From the NCBI GenBank assembly GCA_001599295.1, contig BCGN01000007.1, forward strand, positions 570,433-634,432: a stretch of 64,000 nucleotides of DNA, given 5' to 3'. Both the position numbers and the translations under genes were made by a program. The notes beneath the pieces were generated by a model, which was not told the DNA's origin, ran no database searches, and was given only the letters and a program-made list of their open reading frames with translations. Shown here piece by piece: positions 1 to 10,658 of the stretch. Origin of the DNA: Sporopachydermia quercuum (taxonomy: Eukaryota > Ascomycota > Sporopachydermiomycetes > Sporopachydermiales > Sporopachydermiaceae). Each line of letters starts with the position of its first letter. Within the stretch, counting starts at the first letter, position 1.

Positions 1-1694
1 TTGTTGATGCTTACTGTAGCAATAGACGAACGAGCTATTGATTCATATATCTGGCTTAAAGCAAATGCTAATGACGATTCCTTGAGAATCAATGCCCATA
101 GCTCATGAATGCTATTATTGTTTTTCCGAGTTTCCTTCTCTTGATCTTCCCGCAGTTTCATGATTTTCCAGGCTTCATTCCATACATAATTTGATTTATG
201 TTGTTCTGCCCGTAATAAAAGACTTAGTCTGGACGCAATATAATGGTACATTTCATCTGTCCTGTATTTATATTCAACTGTTGGAGGATTCATGACAAAT
301 GTCACATTGAACATAGTCATAGGACATTCATTCGATTGGGAGTGTGACTTCTCTCGATGTCTATGCTTATGATGTTTATGTTGTTTATGCTGTTTATTTT
401 GTTTATTCTCTTTGTTTTCCATACGTTCAGATAAATGTAATTCATCAAACAGAATTTCGTCAGGATGAGCTTGAGAACCATTCTCACTACTATTAGGTTT
501 GCCACGATCATCTGTTTGACCTTGTAGCTGTCGTTGGGGATTCCTTTTCTCAGCTTCCTCATCTTCTTTAGAATTNTTTTCCGAGCCAACTCCATACTTC
601 TCTCTATGGCTGTCTCTGTCTAAAGAATGTTTATCTGACAAATGAGACGTATACTTTGGCCGTTTTGCCCTCCATGCACCATTAGGAAGAATATGTATAG
701 GCAATCCCAGGAATGACACATCATCAATGGTAAGCTCAAAGCGTGAATTACACATTCCTCGTCCTGGGGAGATTATTTCCGAGATAAAGTCGCCTGAGAA
801 GCCAAACATTGTGTTTCCTATACCTTTATCATTAATAGAGCTGTGCTTTGTCGGGTGAGCTGAAGAATGGTCGTCCAGGTCGCCAAAAAGAGAAGAAGCT
901 TTAGGGTTAGTGGAGTTGGCGATGATGACTGCTGTATTGGAAGAAGCGCCTGTACTTCCCAGCGCAGTATTCGATGTAGTAGCACTGATATTGGTATTGG
1001 CATTAGTGCTAGCGTTGGCCCCAGTAGCACTGCTAGCGGTATCATTGCCAGTGGCTATACTTGCTCCATTACTACTGTTTACTCCANTTGCTTGATTTTC
1101 TGCTGCAGCTACTGAATTATGATGCGATGTAGTACTGCTAGCTACATTTCCAGTACTATCGGCAGCATCTTGGTTGAAATTATCAAATATATGCTTCAAA
1201 AGCTTCTTCCTTCTTTTCTCTCGTTTTTCACGTCTTCTATCCTGTTTGTCTAGAATGTCCAAAAGCACTTTCCCACTGCTATAACCTCCAATAAATCCTA
1301 TAGCTTTATAGTTATCCATTGAATTTATATTGCTATTGCTGTTATTACTGCTATTCCTATGACTAGAAAATGAGCCATTGCTACTGAAATCAGTCTCATC
1401 TTTATATAAATCATCATATAAGATATCGTCTTCTTCTTCTTTCCTGTATAGAGGATCGTATTCATAATCATCATCATCATATCCATCAGGCTCAGCATCA
1501 GGATCAGCTTCGTCATCATCAGAAGATGATTCTGAGGAATATATTAGATTGGTATCTTCTAAAGAGGTGGGAGTAGCTTGGAATCCATAGGATTTAGGAT
1601 TCGGAGGATAATGGAAAACAAGCTGGGGTCCATTATGGGTGCATACCGTGAATATGATACCCAATAAGCAAGGATTCGGTATGTAGAGGCTCAT
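1..1694 (-). CDS. NPR3: Npr3, GATOR1/SEACIT subunit (3' end cut by window edge)
   Basis: Npr3 is a subunit of the SEACIT/GATOR1 complex, with Npr2 and Iml1, which acts at the vacuole as a GAP for Gtr1 and turns TORC1 off when nitrogen or amino acids are short. The frame opens with ATG at 1694 and stays open to the left edge (about 564 codons), so the C-terminus is missing. The N-terminus gives a short hydrophobic strand followed by GPQLVFHYPPNP, the longin-type start of the family. After an acidic Asp/Glu linker and an Ala/Ser/Thr/Asn-rich insert, the family hallmark MFNVTFVMNPP appears near residue 461, then SSLALALSQIYESI near the edge. The His/Lys-rich stretch just before MFNV is low complexity. 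Two ambiguous bases lie inside but do not break the frame. Identification rests on these motifs. Confidence 0.85.
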   Translation of the reverse strand, partial: MSLYIPNPCLLGIIFTVCTHNGPQLVFHYPPNPKSYGFQATPTSLEDTNLIYSSESSSDDDEADPDAEPDGYDDDDYEYDPLYRKEEEDDILYDDLYKDETDFSSNGSFSSHRNSSNNSNSNINSMDNYKAIGFIGGYSSGKVLLDILDKQDRRREKREKRRKKLLKHIFDNFNQDAADSTGNVASSTTSHHNSVAAAENQAXGVNSSNGASIATGNDTASSATGANASTNANTNISATTSNTALGSTGASSNTAVIIANSTNPKASSLFGDLDDHSSAHPTKHSSINDKGIGNTMFGFSGDFISEIISPGRGMCNSRFELTIDDVSFLGLPIHILPNGAWRAKRPKYTSHLSDKHSLDRDSHREKYGVGSEXNSKEDEEAEKRNPQRQLQGQTDDRGKPNSSENGSQAHPDEILFDELHLSERMENKENKQNKQHKQHKHHKHRHREKSHSQSNECPMTMFNVTFVMNPPTVEYKYRTDEMYHYIASRLSLLLRAEQHKSNYVWNEAWKIMKLREDQEKETRKNNNSIHELWALILKESSLAFALSQIYESIARSSIATVSIN

Positions 1695-2811
1695 ATTTAT
1701 GAGTGTAGCACGTATGCTATTTAGATGCACCGTCGAGTGTATGACGACTGTGATTGATACAATCGGATATAGGAAGGGAGAAGGACTGATGGAGTAGCCA
1801 CTAAATATGCTGGCCTGTTGGGAAATAATGATCAATTTTGATAGGTTGATAGGAGTAAGCGGAAAGGAATAAGGCTTGTTGATGGAAGATTGAAACGAGA
1901 ATTTGGTAGGGAAATAAAGGATTCTGTGTTGATAATTGTAGCAGAGTAGAACAAAAATGAAAAACTAGAAGTTTGGGGAGACAAACTGAGTTCAAAAATT
2001 GAGTTGTAGGTTTAAGGTGTTGCAGGAGACATGCAGCAATGGTGCACTAATTTAGATTGCGTGCATTTCGATTAAAAGATAATGCAGAGGAGGGAAGTAA
2101 TATGAGAAAGAAAGTTGGATGAGTGAGCAGAAAATATAAGATTTAAGGCTTAAAAAGAGCAATTTTTATCTCACCACAATTGATCAGTCATATCGCGGTT
2201 AATTNTTTATAGTTAAAAGCATGAACAAAAGAATAGCAACCTACAAAATTGAGTGTTATTTAAGTTTGAGAACCCTTTTTAAAGTTTCAACGTCAATTTC
2301 TACGAAGATACACATTATTTTCGTGCCGTTAATTTTGGTGCATTTTGACTCCAATTATATATCTAATGATTTTTGCTAAAATACTTCTTAATGCTTTAAT
2401 TCTGCTAAGGCATTTTAGTCATTTTCAGAACTACCTATTAATGTTCTTCCAATGATCTAATCCCGCATCGGAACTAAACAACAGGCAGATAAAGTTCTTT
2501 ACTTTAGCTTTGCAAGNTTCCAACTTTATTTTGCTATAAAGTTTAACCTTATCAGCGTCAAATATCACTTCGTACTTATCATCCCTTAATATCTACTATA
2601 TCAACATACCTACTATTAAAATAACCAACATAAATATAGAAATACCTGGTTTCAGCGTATTTATTTCATTATTTACCGTATAAACATGCAGGCTATCTCA
2701 GCTGGTTCCAGTCATCTTATACATTCTCCTATGTCCTCGTAGTTACTGTCCCTTCATTTGCCCAACCGAAACTTTCATTCCAATAAATCATTATACCAAG
2801 CAATCCATTCC
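1695..2811. other. intergenic region upstream of NPR3
   Basis: AT-rich DNA between the 5' end of NPR3 and the 3' end of LDB17. It must hold the NPR3 promoter and the LDB17 terminator. I see no convincing gene, RNA or repeat in it; only short chance frames. Confidence 0.6.
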
Positions 2812-5199
2812 TTATTTATACACATTCAAATCCAAAGCAGATTCTGAACCAAAGCTCCTCTTTCTTGAATATCCACGATCATTTTCTTCCTCTTCTGCAA
2901 CAGATTTCAACGATACCAATCCTCCAATACAATCATCACTCATTGAATCTTCTCTGTTGAGTCGTATAGTAGGAACACTACCGGTTGGTGGTGGTGGTGG
3001 TGGTGGCTTCTTACGACGGACAGTGGTATCAGAATTATTGACTGATGCTCTCATTGTAGAATCTATGCTTTCATAAGTACTGTAGGGTGGCTTGGAACTA
3101 CTTCTTGGGGGTGGTGGTGGTGGTAATGGAGAAGCTGAAGCGGTTGATTCATCGGAGCTTCTTCTTGATGGTAGTGAAGGTGTATAATTACCTATTCCAT
3201 TTGAAGCATGGACACCTTTCTCAAACCTTGTTTCAACTGAAGAATAGGATATATGTCTAGGGATCGGTCTTCTAGAAGGAGGAGTGGGTGGTTGTCTACT
3301 ATTAGACCTTGAGCCAGGAGCACTCAATGAATTAGAAATACCAGAAGTATTCCCCGCGTTGCCACTACCGCCAGAGCCTGAGGCTGAGCCGGATAGTTCG
3401 CTTTTCAGAGGTGTGGGAATTGAAAGAGTTCTATTGATTCTTCTTCTTGGCACAGGAGGCCTAGGGATAAACCGCGATAGACCAGCTTTACATGAAGCAG
3501 AAGTAACTGGTGATACAGGTAATGAACTATAATCCTTGCTCGAGCCTTGATAATATCCTTGTTGTTGGTTCTGTTGTAATCCTTGAGCAATATCGAGACT
3601 AGTGCTTTTATAGAACTCGCTGGACTCTAACGATGTAGTTGATACTTCTTTCTTGAGTATTCCACCATCTTCCATCAATGACGCAGAAGAAGACGATATT
3701 GATGATGTTTCAGAGAAAGAATCGTTGGTTATTGAATGAGAAAGTGACATAAAATTAATACTTGTTGTTACTTCATCTATTTCGTTCATGCTTTCATTCT
3801 CGTTCACGCTTTCCGCTGAACTGTCGTTCTCAGTTTCATTGTCATTTTCAGCATCAGTCGTTTTAACAACAGCAAGCCAAGGAATCAGTAAACATTTTGC
3901 AGTTAATTTCTTCGTGACTGAGGATGCAGTTGATGAGCTTTCAAGCAATTCCAATAGCTTTCTCAACTGCTTCACTTTATAATGGTTGTTCTTCAACTGA
4001 GTGTTCAATAGTAATGGATATAGGGCATGAAGAAACGTTTCTCTTACATTTTCATCAGAAACATCATATAGCGTTCGAATGAATACATCAACTAGCACCT
4101 TCAAATCGTTCAAGTAGAAAAATTCATAAGTATCCGGCTCAGTGAACATAAGATACAATAGCTTCAAGGTTAATATCTCAACGCAGTGATCATCTTCTCT
4201 ATTGAGAAACAATATCAGCTTTTCACCAAATATTCTGTAATGTTTTCCTTGATATTTCAAGCACTTCATGATCAGGTTAACCAACACAGGTTTCTTTTCC
4301 CGTTTCCTTTGATGTTTCGATATCATGTATTGTTCATTCAATACTAGTAGCAGTTTGATGATAGTATAGCAATGCCCATCGTTCGAAGAGTTTATAGCAA
4401 TAAGTTGAAATAGAGAAGCAATAAATTTGAATTCAATGAACTCGATTTCTTCTTCATCTAATTTTTGAATAAGGCAAACTTGATAAAGGATTTGGAAAAG
4501 AATTTGGTGAATTTTCTGTAGCTTTTTCAAATGTCCAGATGAGCGTAATACCAGAGAGTTTGTCTGGGGAGGAGCATCAGGGGACTTCTGAGTGGGTTTG
4601 CTGGGGGCCTTTTTTGTGCTAGGGTGGGAATCCCCTGTACCAGAGCTTTCAATTTCTGTGCCAGATTTCCTCATGTTCCTCATTCCCAGTATCTTTTTAA
4701 TATTAAACCAATCATCAATCCAGAGAACAGTGAGGATGGTATAAAAACACTTGTACTCATGCATTATCACTAATGTATCAGGATTCAACTTGCTAATTAA
4801 AAACAGCATCATCACCAACAAAAGTTTGATATCTAGATCAACNAACATATCAACTTGAGTGTTCTTTAGCAAATTGAACATACGTCTTATACAGAAGACT
4901 TCGTATCGTTTGAAGCCTTTTGATAGAACAAAATAATAACCACATTTAACTAAATCATCGTCATTTTCAATATATTTGTCTTTATATTTCTGAATGAATT
5001 TGATAAATGAGAGTATTATATGATTCATTTGAACTGTATTAAAATCATCACCAAACTCCTCAGGAGCTGATAGGATTGATTGAATTTCTAACCAAAACTC
5101 ATCACTTGATTTACATTCAATATTAACGAAATTGAACTCATCAGCATTATCAGTGGTGATTATCGGTGGTGGCGTTTTAGTAGTTGACACGTCAAACAT
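2812..5199 (-). CDS. LDB17: Ldb17/SPIN90-like actin regulator
   Basis: A 795-residue single-exon protein starting at ATG 5199. The first ~420 residues are helical and leucine-rich, starting with DEFWLEIQSIL, and resemble the Ldb17/SPIN90/Dip1 armadillo-like domain, which activates Arp2/3 complex to seed linear filaments and acts in endocytic actin patches. The C-terminal half is Ser-rich and disordered, with several PxxP segments and two uninterrupted proline runs (near residues 690 and 740) preceded by RRKK; these suit SH3 domains of Sla1/Lsb/Bzz1-type partners. At 795 residues it is longer than S. cerevisiae Ldb17 (about 490), mostly because of the Ser/Pro tail and an insert at residues 175-215. 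One ambiguous base sits in the helical domain. The assignment comes from architecture and local motifs, without an alignment. Confidence 0.7.
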   Translation of the reverse strand: MFDVSTTKTPPPIITTDNADEFNFVNIECKSSDEFWLEIQSILSAPEEFGDDFNTVQMNHIILSFIKFIQKYKDKYIENDDDLVKCGYYFVLSKGFKRYEVFCIRRMFNLLKNTQVDMXVDLDIKLLLVMMLFLISKLNPDTLVIMHEYKCFYTILTVLWIDDWFNIKKILGMRNMRKSGTEIESSGTGDSHPSTKKAPSKPTQKSPDAPPQTNSLVLRSSGHLKKLQKIHQILFQILYQVCLIQKLDEEEIEFIEFKFIASLFQLIAINSSNDGHCYTIIKLLLVLNEQYMISKHQRKREKKPVLVNLIMKCLKYQGKHYRIFGEKLILFLNREDDHCVEILTLKLLYLMFTEPDTYEFFYLNDLKVLVDVFIRTLYDVSDENVRETFLHALYPLLLNTQLKNNHYKVKQLRKLLELLESSSTASSVTKKLTAKCLLIPWLAVVKTTDAENDNETENDSSAESVNENESMNEIDEVTTSINFMSLSHSITNDSFSETSSISSSSASLMEDGGILKKEVSTTSLESSEFYKSTSLDIAQGLQQNQQQGYYQGSSKDYSSLPVSPVTSASCKAGLSRFIPRPPVPRRRINRTLSIPTPLKSELSGSASGSGGSGNAGNTSGISNSLSAPGSRSNSRQPPTPPSRRPIPRHISYSSVETRFEKGVHASNGIGNYTPSLPSRRSSDESTASASPLPPPPPPRSSSKPPYSTYESIDSTMRASVNNSDTTVRRKKPPPPPPPTGSVPTIRLNREDSMSDDCIGGLVSLKSVAEEEENDRGYSRKRSFGSESALDLNVYK

Positions 5200-6967
5200 T
5201 TCATATTAAATTTACAACAAGATAGGTAGATAGGTATTAATGGACCAATAATCTGGCGGTTGATTGGAGTAATTGGTGAATTCGATAGAAGTTAGTTACC
5301 TGATAGTATTAATACATTAGTCGATGTTCACTGGATTCCTCCCTGATTGTAAAATTCAAAGCAGATGGAATTAAATAGCTGAATTCCACTTATATTGATC
5401 TTCAGAGTAGCTGAAATGTTGAAGCTTATTCTACTGTTACTATTCTATCTCGTTGTGTTCTCTTTGTGATTGTTTACCCTTCTCATCTTTCAGTAAACCA
5501 ACTATCGAATAGTACACTCGATACTGTTTTCCTTTCTGTTTGAACCTTCCAGAGTCTTGTCAAGGTCTTCCCTCAATCTCAACTAATCAAACGAATCGTG
5601 TNGGTTCTCTTTTATCCAATAACTGTGTCCCAGAATCTCTTTGATTAATTGGAGTACATGAAGAGCATAGGCATCACGTCAACTCCTGAACAACTAGCGA
5701 TGGGTAATATCTAGTGACTCAAAAGTAAACTATTATGAAAGGAACAAAAGGCTAGAACTACCTATATCTTACAGATTCATACTATTTTTCGGCTTATTTT
5801 CTTATGCTTGTTCCAAGCTTTTTATTCACAAAAAACTACCTAATAGAAATAATAGCTGTGTTTCATCTATTATCATCATCATCATCACGACAATACAATA
5901 CATCACAACCTGGCTGGATTGGAGATCAATAAGAGAAAAAGGAAATTTTGAGTGAAAAGAGGAAGACATCCCAAAAGTGGAAGTTAGATCCTAGAATAGG
6001 ATTAAACTAGAAGTAGAATTTGAACTTAGCATTAGAGCTAATGTAAAACTATGCATGTGAAGGAATTAGTGGTTAAGTATGAATAGGAAGAAAGAAGGAT
6101 AGAAGGAAGTTAGTCCTAGATAAGATGAATATGTAAGAACAGGTAAGGAATGTAATTGTTTTATTTTTTCTCTGAACTAGTGATATTTAAAAACATGCTG
6201 TAAAAGTTTGTGCAGGTTGTTATACATGCAATGCTGGAGATATAAAGGCTTTAAGTGATGGCTGAAATGATTAGAGTTGGTATATGCATTAGCTCTCAGC
6301 TAATGCATAGACGCACAGGAAGGTATTTAATTAAGGTCATTGAACACAGTATATGGTGTTAACCATTTGCTAGCTAACTTCCCTTAATACACTTTTCTAT
6401 ACTTATTTTTANATACTANGCAAACCGTCAGACAATAACAAAAGACTGACCACAATACTTGACTACCAGTTTCCTATTATTTTAAATCATACCCCTCGTC
6501 CCACATTTACAGACCAACAGGTTGCTCAAATTATTTTTCTGTCTTGTGGTANCGTATCCTGCAAGTAAAATGCGCTCCACTCACACGTTAACCTTAATTA
6601 TAAATCTAATATTTGTACTAGACTCATCCGTTCACATTTATTCCCTTTCTACTATCATATCCTCGACTAATACTTCTTTTATCACCAACTAATCCTTTGA
6701 TGAAGCGTTATGATACTGTTTCTTATTTCATATGAAAAAACAGATTTATATACCATTTGATGATATTTCAATCAACCTAAGTGCATCTACTATTCACTAA
6801 CAATCGGCGCCAAAATTCTCTGTGTACATATATATATTCAGCTTTTTTCTTTTGAACTATCTGTCTGTCTTATCTAAATGATCAGCTGCTATTCATCTTG
6901 ATAGCAGTTGACATGACTTGATGTCTCAGAACATCCTAATATCATCTTACCTCATAAATTGCAACTA
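5200..6967. other. divergent promoter region, LDB17 / MIT-like gene
   Basis: 1.77 kb between two divergent genes, so both promoters lie here. It contains a short ATC microsatellite near 5871-5887 and a perfect 12-bp inverted repeat at 6283-6309 (listed separately). Several ambiguous bases are present. No tRNA, snRNA motif or ORF with coding character was seen. Confidence 0.6.
6283..6309. repeat. perfect 12-bp inverted repeat with 3-nt loop
   Basis: TATGCATTAGCT, then CTC, then AGCTAATGCATA: the arms at 6283-6294 and 6298-6309 pair perfectly. It could form a 12-bp hairpin or serve as a palindromic protein-binding site. It lies about 660 bp upstream of the next ATG. Confidence 0.8.
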
Positions 6968-7852
6968 ATGGATGAGTCAACATTGTTGAAAGTATACGAT
7001 TATTCGACTCTGGGTCAGAAACATCTACTAGCAAACGAGATTTCTGCGGCTATAGAGGCAAACCAGAAAGCTGCTGAATACGCTAAACAAGCTTATGAAG
7101 AGTATAGGAGAAATAATGATAGCGACAGTGGCAATAGTAGTATAAATAATGTGTACTACGAGGAGGGTCCTAGCAGTAAAAACTCCACAGTACAAAATAC
7201 TGGAAACGAAGGTACTTCTGGAAAACAGCAAAATGAGAAAGAACCTATAAATCCATCAAACAATTCACTAGGTAGAAGTGTTGGACTCACCGTTGATGAT
7301 GATCCGGTGGGTAATAGTATCAAAATGCTTTATGATCAACATATCACGAAAATCAAGGATTTGAAGTTACTATTTACACTCAAGCAAGAAAGTAAACATG
7401 CATCTCACCAAGAAAAAGAGTCTTCTGGAAATAGTGTAAGAAATAGCAATGACACTCAATTTGAGGGTGATAATAATAATAATAATAGAGAGAGCACTCC
7501 AACAGTATCAGCAGCAACACCAACAACAACAATGAGTAATACAAAAGGAGCTGGGGCATCAAAGCTACCAGTTAGTCAAAATGATACATCATCTGAGTCT
7601 CATTCTGACGTGTTTGATCCTGACAGTATAAGTGAACTATTCGAATCTTTTTACAATGATGTAGTTTCTTTGACTAGCAGTTTGCCTTTAATTACAACGG
7701 GTATTATAAACAGAAAGAATACAACCCATCAAGAAGCAATAGGTTTATTAGCTTTGGTTCAGAAGTTCCAGGTGTCATTTCCTGGTAAGTTTAACGAACG
7801 ATTTAATGAGTTCAAACAAGATATAATGAAGTTGAGCAAAACAGGAACTTGA
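6968..7852 (+). CDS. MIT-domain-like protein, possibly Atg38/NRBF2-related
   Basis: A 294-residue protein if translation starts at the first ATG (6968); the same frame is open a few codons further up but has no ATG. Residues 10-45 (GQKHLLANEISAAIEANQ, then KAAEYAKQAYEEY) look like the three-helix MIT repeat of trafficking and autophagy proteins. Near residues 115-140 a second amphipathic helix (NSIKMLYDQHITKIKDL) could be a coiled coil, which is the layout of Atg38/NRBF2, the connector of PI3-kinase complex I. The middle is Asn/Ser/Thr-rich and low complexity, including an Asn run. The C-terminal 70 residues form another helical block. I cannot prove orthology; another MIT-type protein is equally possible. 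Confidence 0.45.
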   Translation: MDESTLLKVYDYSTLGQKHLLANEISAAIEANQKAAEYAKQAYEEYRRNNDSDSGNSSINNVYYEEGPSSKNSTVQNTGNEGTSGKQQNEKEPINPSNNSLGRSVGLTVDDDPVGNSIKMLYDQHITKIKDLKLLFTLKQESKHASHQEKESSGNSVRNSNDTQFEGDNNNNNRESTPTVSAATPTTTMSNTKGAGASKLPVSQNDTSSESHSDVFDPDSISELFESFYNDVVSLTSSLPLITTGIINRKNTTHQEAIGLLALVQKFQVSFPGKFNERFNEFKQDIMKLSKTGT

Positions 7853-8482
7853 ATGGGAATTGGAATGCGAATGGGAATTAAACATGATTTGTGTACGATA
7901 AATATGATTATTGATTATAGTTGATGGAAGCGTTCATATAGGTATCGATGGTTTGATCTGCATTGGTTTGAAATGAATGTTGATAGTAAACGGTTGGATG
8001 GGCATAGTAAATGATGAATACGACAGCTCATATTGTGCTAATGATACTTGTGATGAGAGGAAATTCCAGTTGATGATTATAAGTTGAATTGTTGTTTATT
8101 TATAGGAGTACTTAAGAACAAAATTGTAATTATGAATCAACAGTTTGTTATTGTCAAGTTCAGGAAGAATAGTGTATCTTATTCCATTCTCACTCTTGAC
8201 ATATTGTAACTAGATTGTCCTGACATTAGCAGTACGAGTTTTCGTACATCCAAAGATGGAACTATTGCTCAACGTATCATATATATATACATATACATAT
8301 CATACCTAGTTCGTGATCACTTACATCTAAAATCATTCCTACGTTAAACTCTTATAATAATTTTCAAATTCAGCATCTATTGAAACTCCCTAAGTGTACA
8401 ACAACATATACTTGAGTATTCTTATTAAGAGGTACCTCTTCAAGTATTCGATGCCTTCCTGTAGCCATAAGAAAACTATTAA
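7853..8482. other. convergent intergenic region
   Basis: 630 bp between the convergent ends of the MIT-like gene and RPN5. It holds an AT-rich microsatellite near 8277-8305 (alternating TA/CATA). Nothing else recognised. Confidence 0.6.
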
Positions 8483-9832
8483 TCATGAAACCAATGGCTT
8501 GATGCCGTTCATCATTTGCTCCTTAGTGATAAGATGTCCAATAGTTTCAACATGCTCTAATAATTCACTGATATTATGACTCCATTCATTCAACACATCA
8601 TTTGATTCTGCAGGCTTGGAGAAGCTGATTATTCCCTTCGGTCGATTGATTCTAGCATAAATAGTGCCATTGATAACCAAATCACTAATAAATTTCTCTG
8701 TCTCCTTTTCGGTCAAATCTAGTAAATGGTTCAATCTAGAAAAAGTTATTCGAGAGTAATAGTTTGAAATAGTTCTAATATTATGTTCAATGACTCTATT
8801 TCTCAAATCATTCCATCTAGCAACACCCTCTTTAGTCTCTGGGCTGAAGACTGAAGATGATTTCAATAATTCTCCGTAGTAACCCTCCATATTTGGCCAG
8901 TTCATCAACTCTGTTGCAATGAATGATTTGATCAATTGATTATGAATCACCAAATCAGAATTAGTTAATTTATTATCTCTAGATATTTTCTCAATCAAAT
9001 CCGATTGCAAGTTATCAAAGGGTGACAAAACAATGAAATGGACAATGTTCTTTAGCACTTCTTTCCACTTTATTTCGTCGTTTTGAATTAATTCAGTATC
9101 ATATATATGTTGATAGTATTGAACAATGTCCAAATATTTTCCATCGTTTAAACCAATCAAGACCAGCAATTCATAAAATTTCAGCTTCAACTCTTGATAT
9201 TTATTTCCATTGAAAGTTTTTGGTAAAATCTTCTTTGATAAAATGAACGCTTGATTGAAATCACCCTTCTTAATACATAATTCCATCTGTTCTAATATAA
9301 ATTCAATTTTTTCTTCTAAATCCATACTTCCAAATGTTTCAACTTGTAATTCACACATTATTTCTGTTGCTTCATCAATTTTGCCTTCATCTTGTCTAAT
9401 ATGAGCTAATATTCTACTAACTCTTGCTCTTTCGACTTCTACAAACATTTTAGCTTCAGTAACAGTACGAATAGTTTCAATCACTTCAACTTTCACTTCT
9501 TTACTTGGTGTTTTATCTAATTGATCGATAACTTCTTTAACCATTGTTTGCACAGCGAGTTTCATTTGACCATGTTTCTTTGACAGGTTGATTAGATTCT
9601 CGGATAAAAGCTTCCATTTACCATTGGCAATTAACACATCAACGATCTTGGTTAGGACTCTTTTAGAAGATGCTAAATCTGATGATTGACGAGTTTGTTT
9701 TTCCAGTTGTAATAGCAAATCCATTGCTGGGTTGAAATCATTACTTTCTAAAGTCTTATCGATTTCTGGTAGTTTCTGATCAAGGATCTCTTGATAGTCC
9801 TTCTCCGGTTTTAAAGGTGCTTCTCTTGACAT
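8483..9832 (-). CDS. RPN5: Rpn5, 26S proteasome lid subunit
   Basis: Rpn5 is a PCI-domain scaffold of the 19S lid and in yeast is shared with the COP9 signalosome-like complex. The frame runs 449 residues from ATG 9832, close to the 445 of S. cerevisiae, with no intron. The N-terminal two thirds are TPR-like helical repeats. The PCI winged helix lies near residues 365-410 (ITFSRLNHLLDL, then KFISDLVINGTIYARINRP), followed by the C-terminal helix expected to join the lid helical bundle. The divergent upstream region shared with NOP14 carries a GTGGCAAA site that matches the core of the proteasome element bound by Rpn4. Confidence 0.95.
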   Translation of the reverse strand: MSREAPLKPEKDYQEILDQKLPEIDKTLESNDFNPAMDLLLQLEKQTRQSSDLASSKRVLTKIVDVLIANGKWKLLSENLINLSKKHGQMKLAVQTMVKEVIDQLDKTPSKEVKVEVIETIRTVTEAKMFVEVERARVSRILAHIRQDEGKIDEATEIMCELQVETFGSMDLEEKIEFILEQMELCIKKGDFNQAFILSKKILPKTFNGNKYQELKLKFYELLVLIGLNDGKYLDIVQYYQHIYDTELIQNDEIKWKEVLKNIVHFIVLSPFDNLQSDLIEKISRDNKLTNSDLVIHNQLIKSFIATELMNWPNMEGYYGELLKSSSVFSPETKEGVARWNDLRNRVIEHNIRTISNYYSRITFSRLNHLLDLTEKETEKFISDLVINGTIYARINRPKGIISFSKPAESNDVLNEWSHNISELLEHVETIGHLITKEQMMNGIKPLVS

Positions 9833-10658
9833 TGTGCATAAGATGTGGTTATGTTTTCAGAATGATTTGAATCCAAGAATTCGTTGAACAATATAATCAG
9901 AAAGTAAAATTTTTCTAACTATTGCAAAAATAGTACACTGCAAGTATTTATGATATGACACCAGCCGATTGTTAATGAATTGTAAACCGCCAAACAGCTA
10001 TCCCATTAATTACCATATACCAGTCAATAGAACAACTATTAAATAAACTATCAGCTTGAAGAGTAATTCCACACTTTTACTTTTAGCACGGTAATCTATC
10101 TGCTGAAACAACCAATTTATATTGTTATAATTATTTATTTTTCTAAACTTATCTAATACATCCAATTGATTACATCAATGTGGCAAATGGCTATCGAGAG
10201 CGGGTCTATGTTGGGGAGCCAACTTTGTGTTATTTGTTCATTATTCCTAAGTACAAAAAACCACAATCCACAGACACAGAAGGAGACTCGCTGTTAATCC
10301 TAGTCTCTAGAATATTACCCACTAAGTTTGAAATGATATATATATGATCGTTCTAGCATAACAAGATACTTGCATATTTAATCCATATTAGGTTGCTTCT
10401 TTCCCAATATATGTATCTTTGATCAAAGTAGTAACTCTTGCTAGTTCGAGCTAACTACTTGAAAAAAATTCTTTTGTATGGGGATTTTTCAATATGCCTC
10501 TTCACTGGTTTCCTTACTTATTAACTATTCATCATCAGCGGAACAAATTTTCATCTAAATGTGTATCTATGTCGTCATTTTACTCTTCATTAGCCTAAAT
10601 CCAATTAAATTGAATTCCAACAACGATTGAGTATAAAGTACTCGAATTCAACTGCACA
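9833..10658. other. divergent promoter region, RPN5 / NOP14
   Basis: 826 bp between the two start codons. It holds the Rpn4-type site at 10179-10187, AT-rich tracts including ATATATAT near 10340, and an A-rich/T-rich junction near 10457 that resembles the RRPE motif of ribosome-biogenesis genes (not an exact match). No gene seen. Confidence 0.55.
10179..10187 (+). promoter_or_regulatory. candidate Rpn4 site (PACE)
   Basis: TGTGGCAAA matches eight of nine bases of the proteasome-associated control element GGTGGCAAA, including the full GTGGCAAA core. It lies about 350 bp upstream of RPN5, a known target class. The match is seen in the sequence; function is inferred. Confidence 0.45.
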
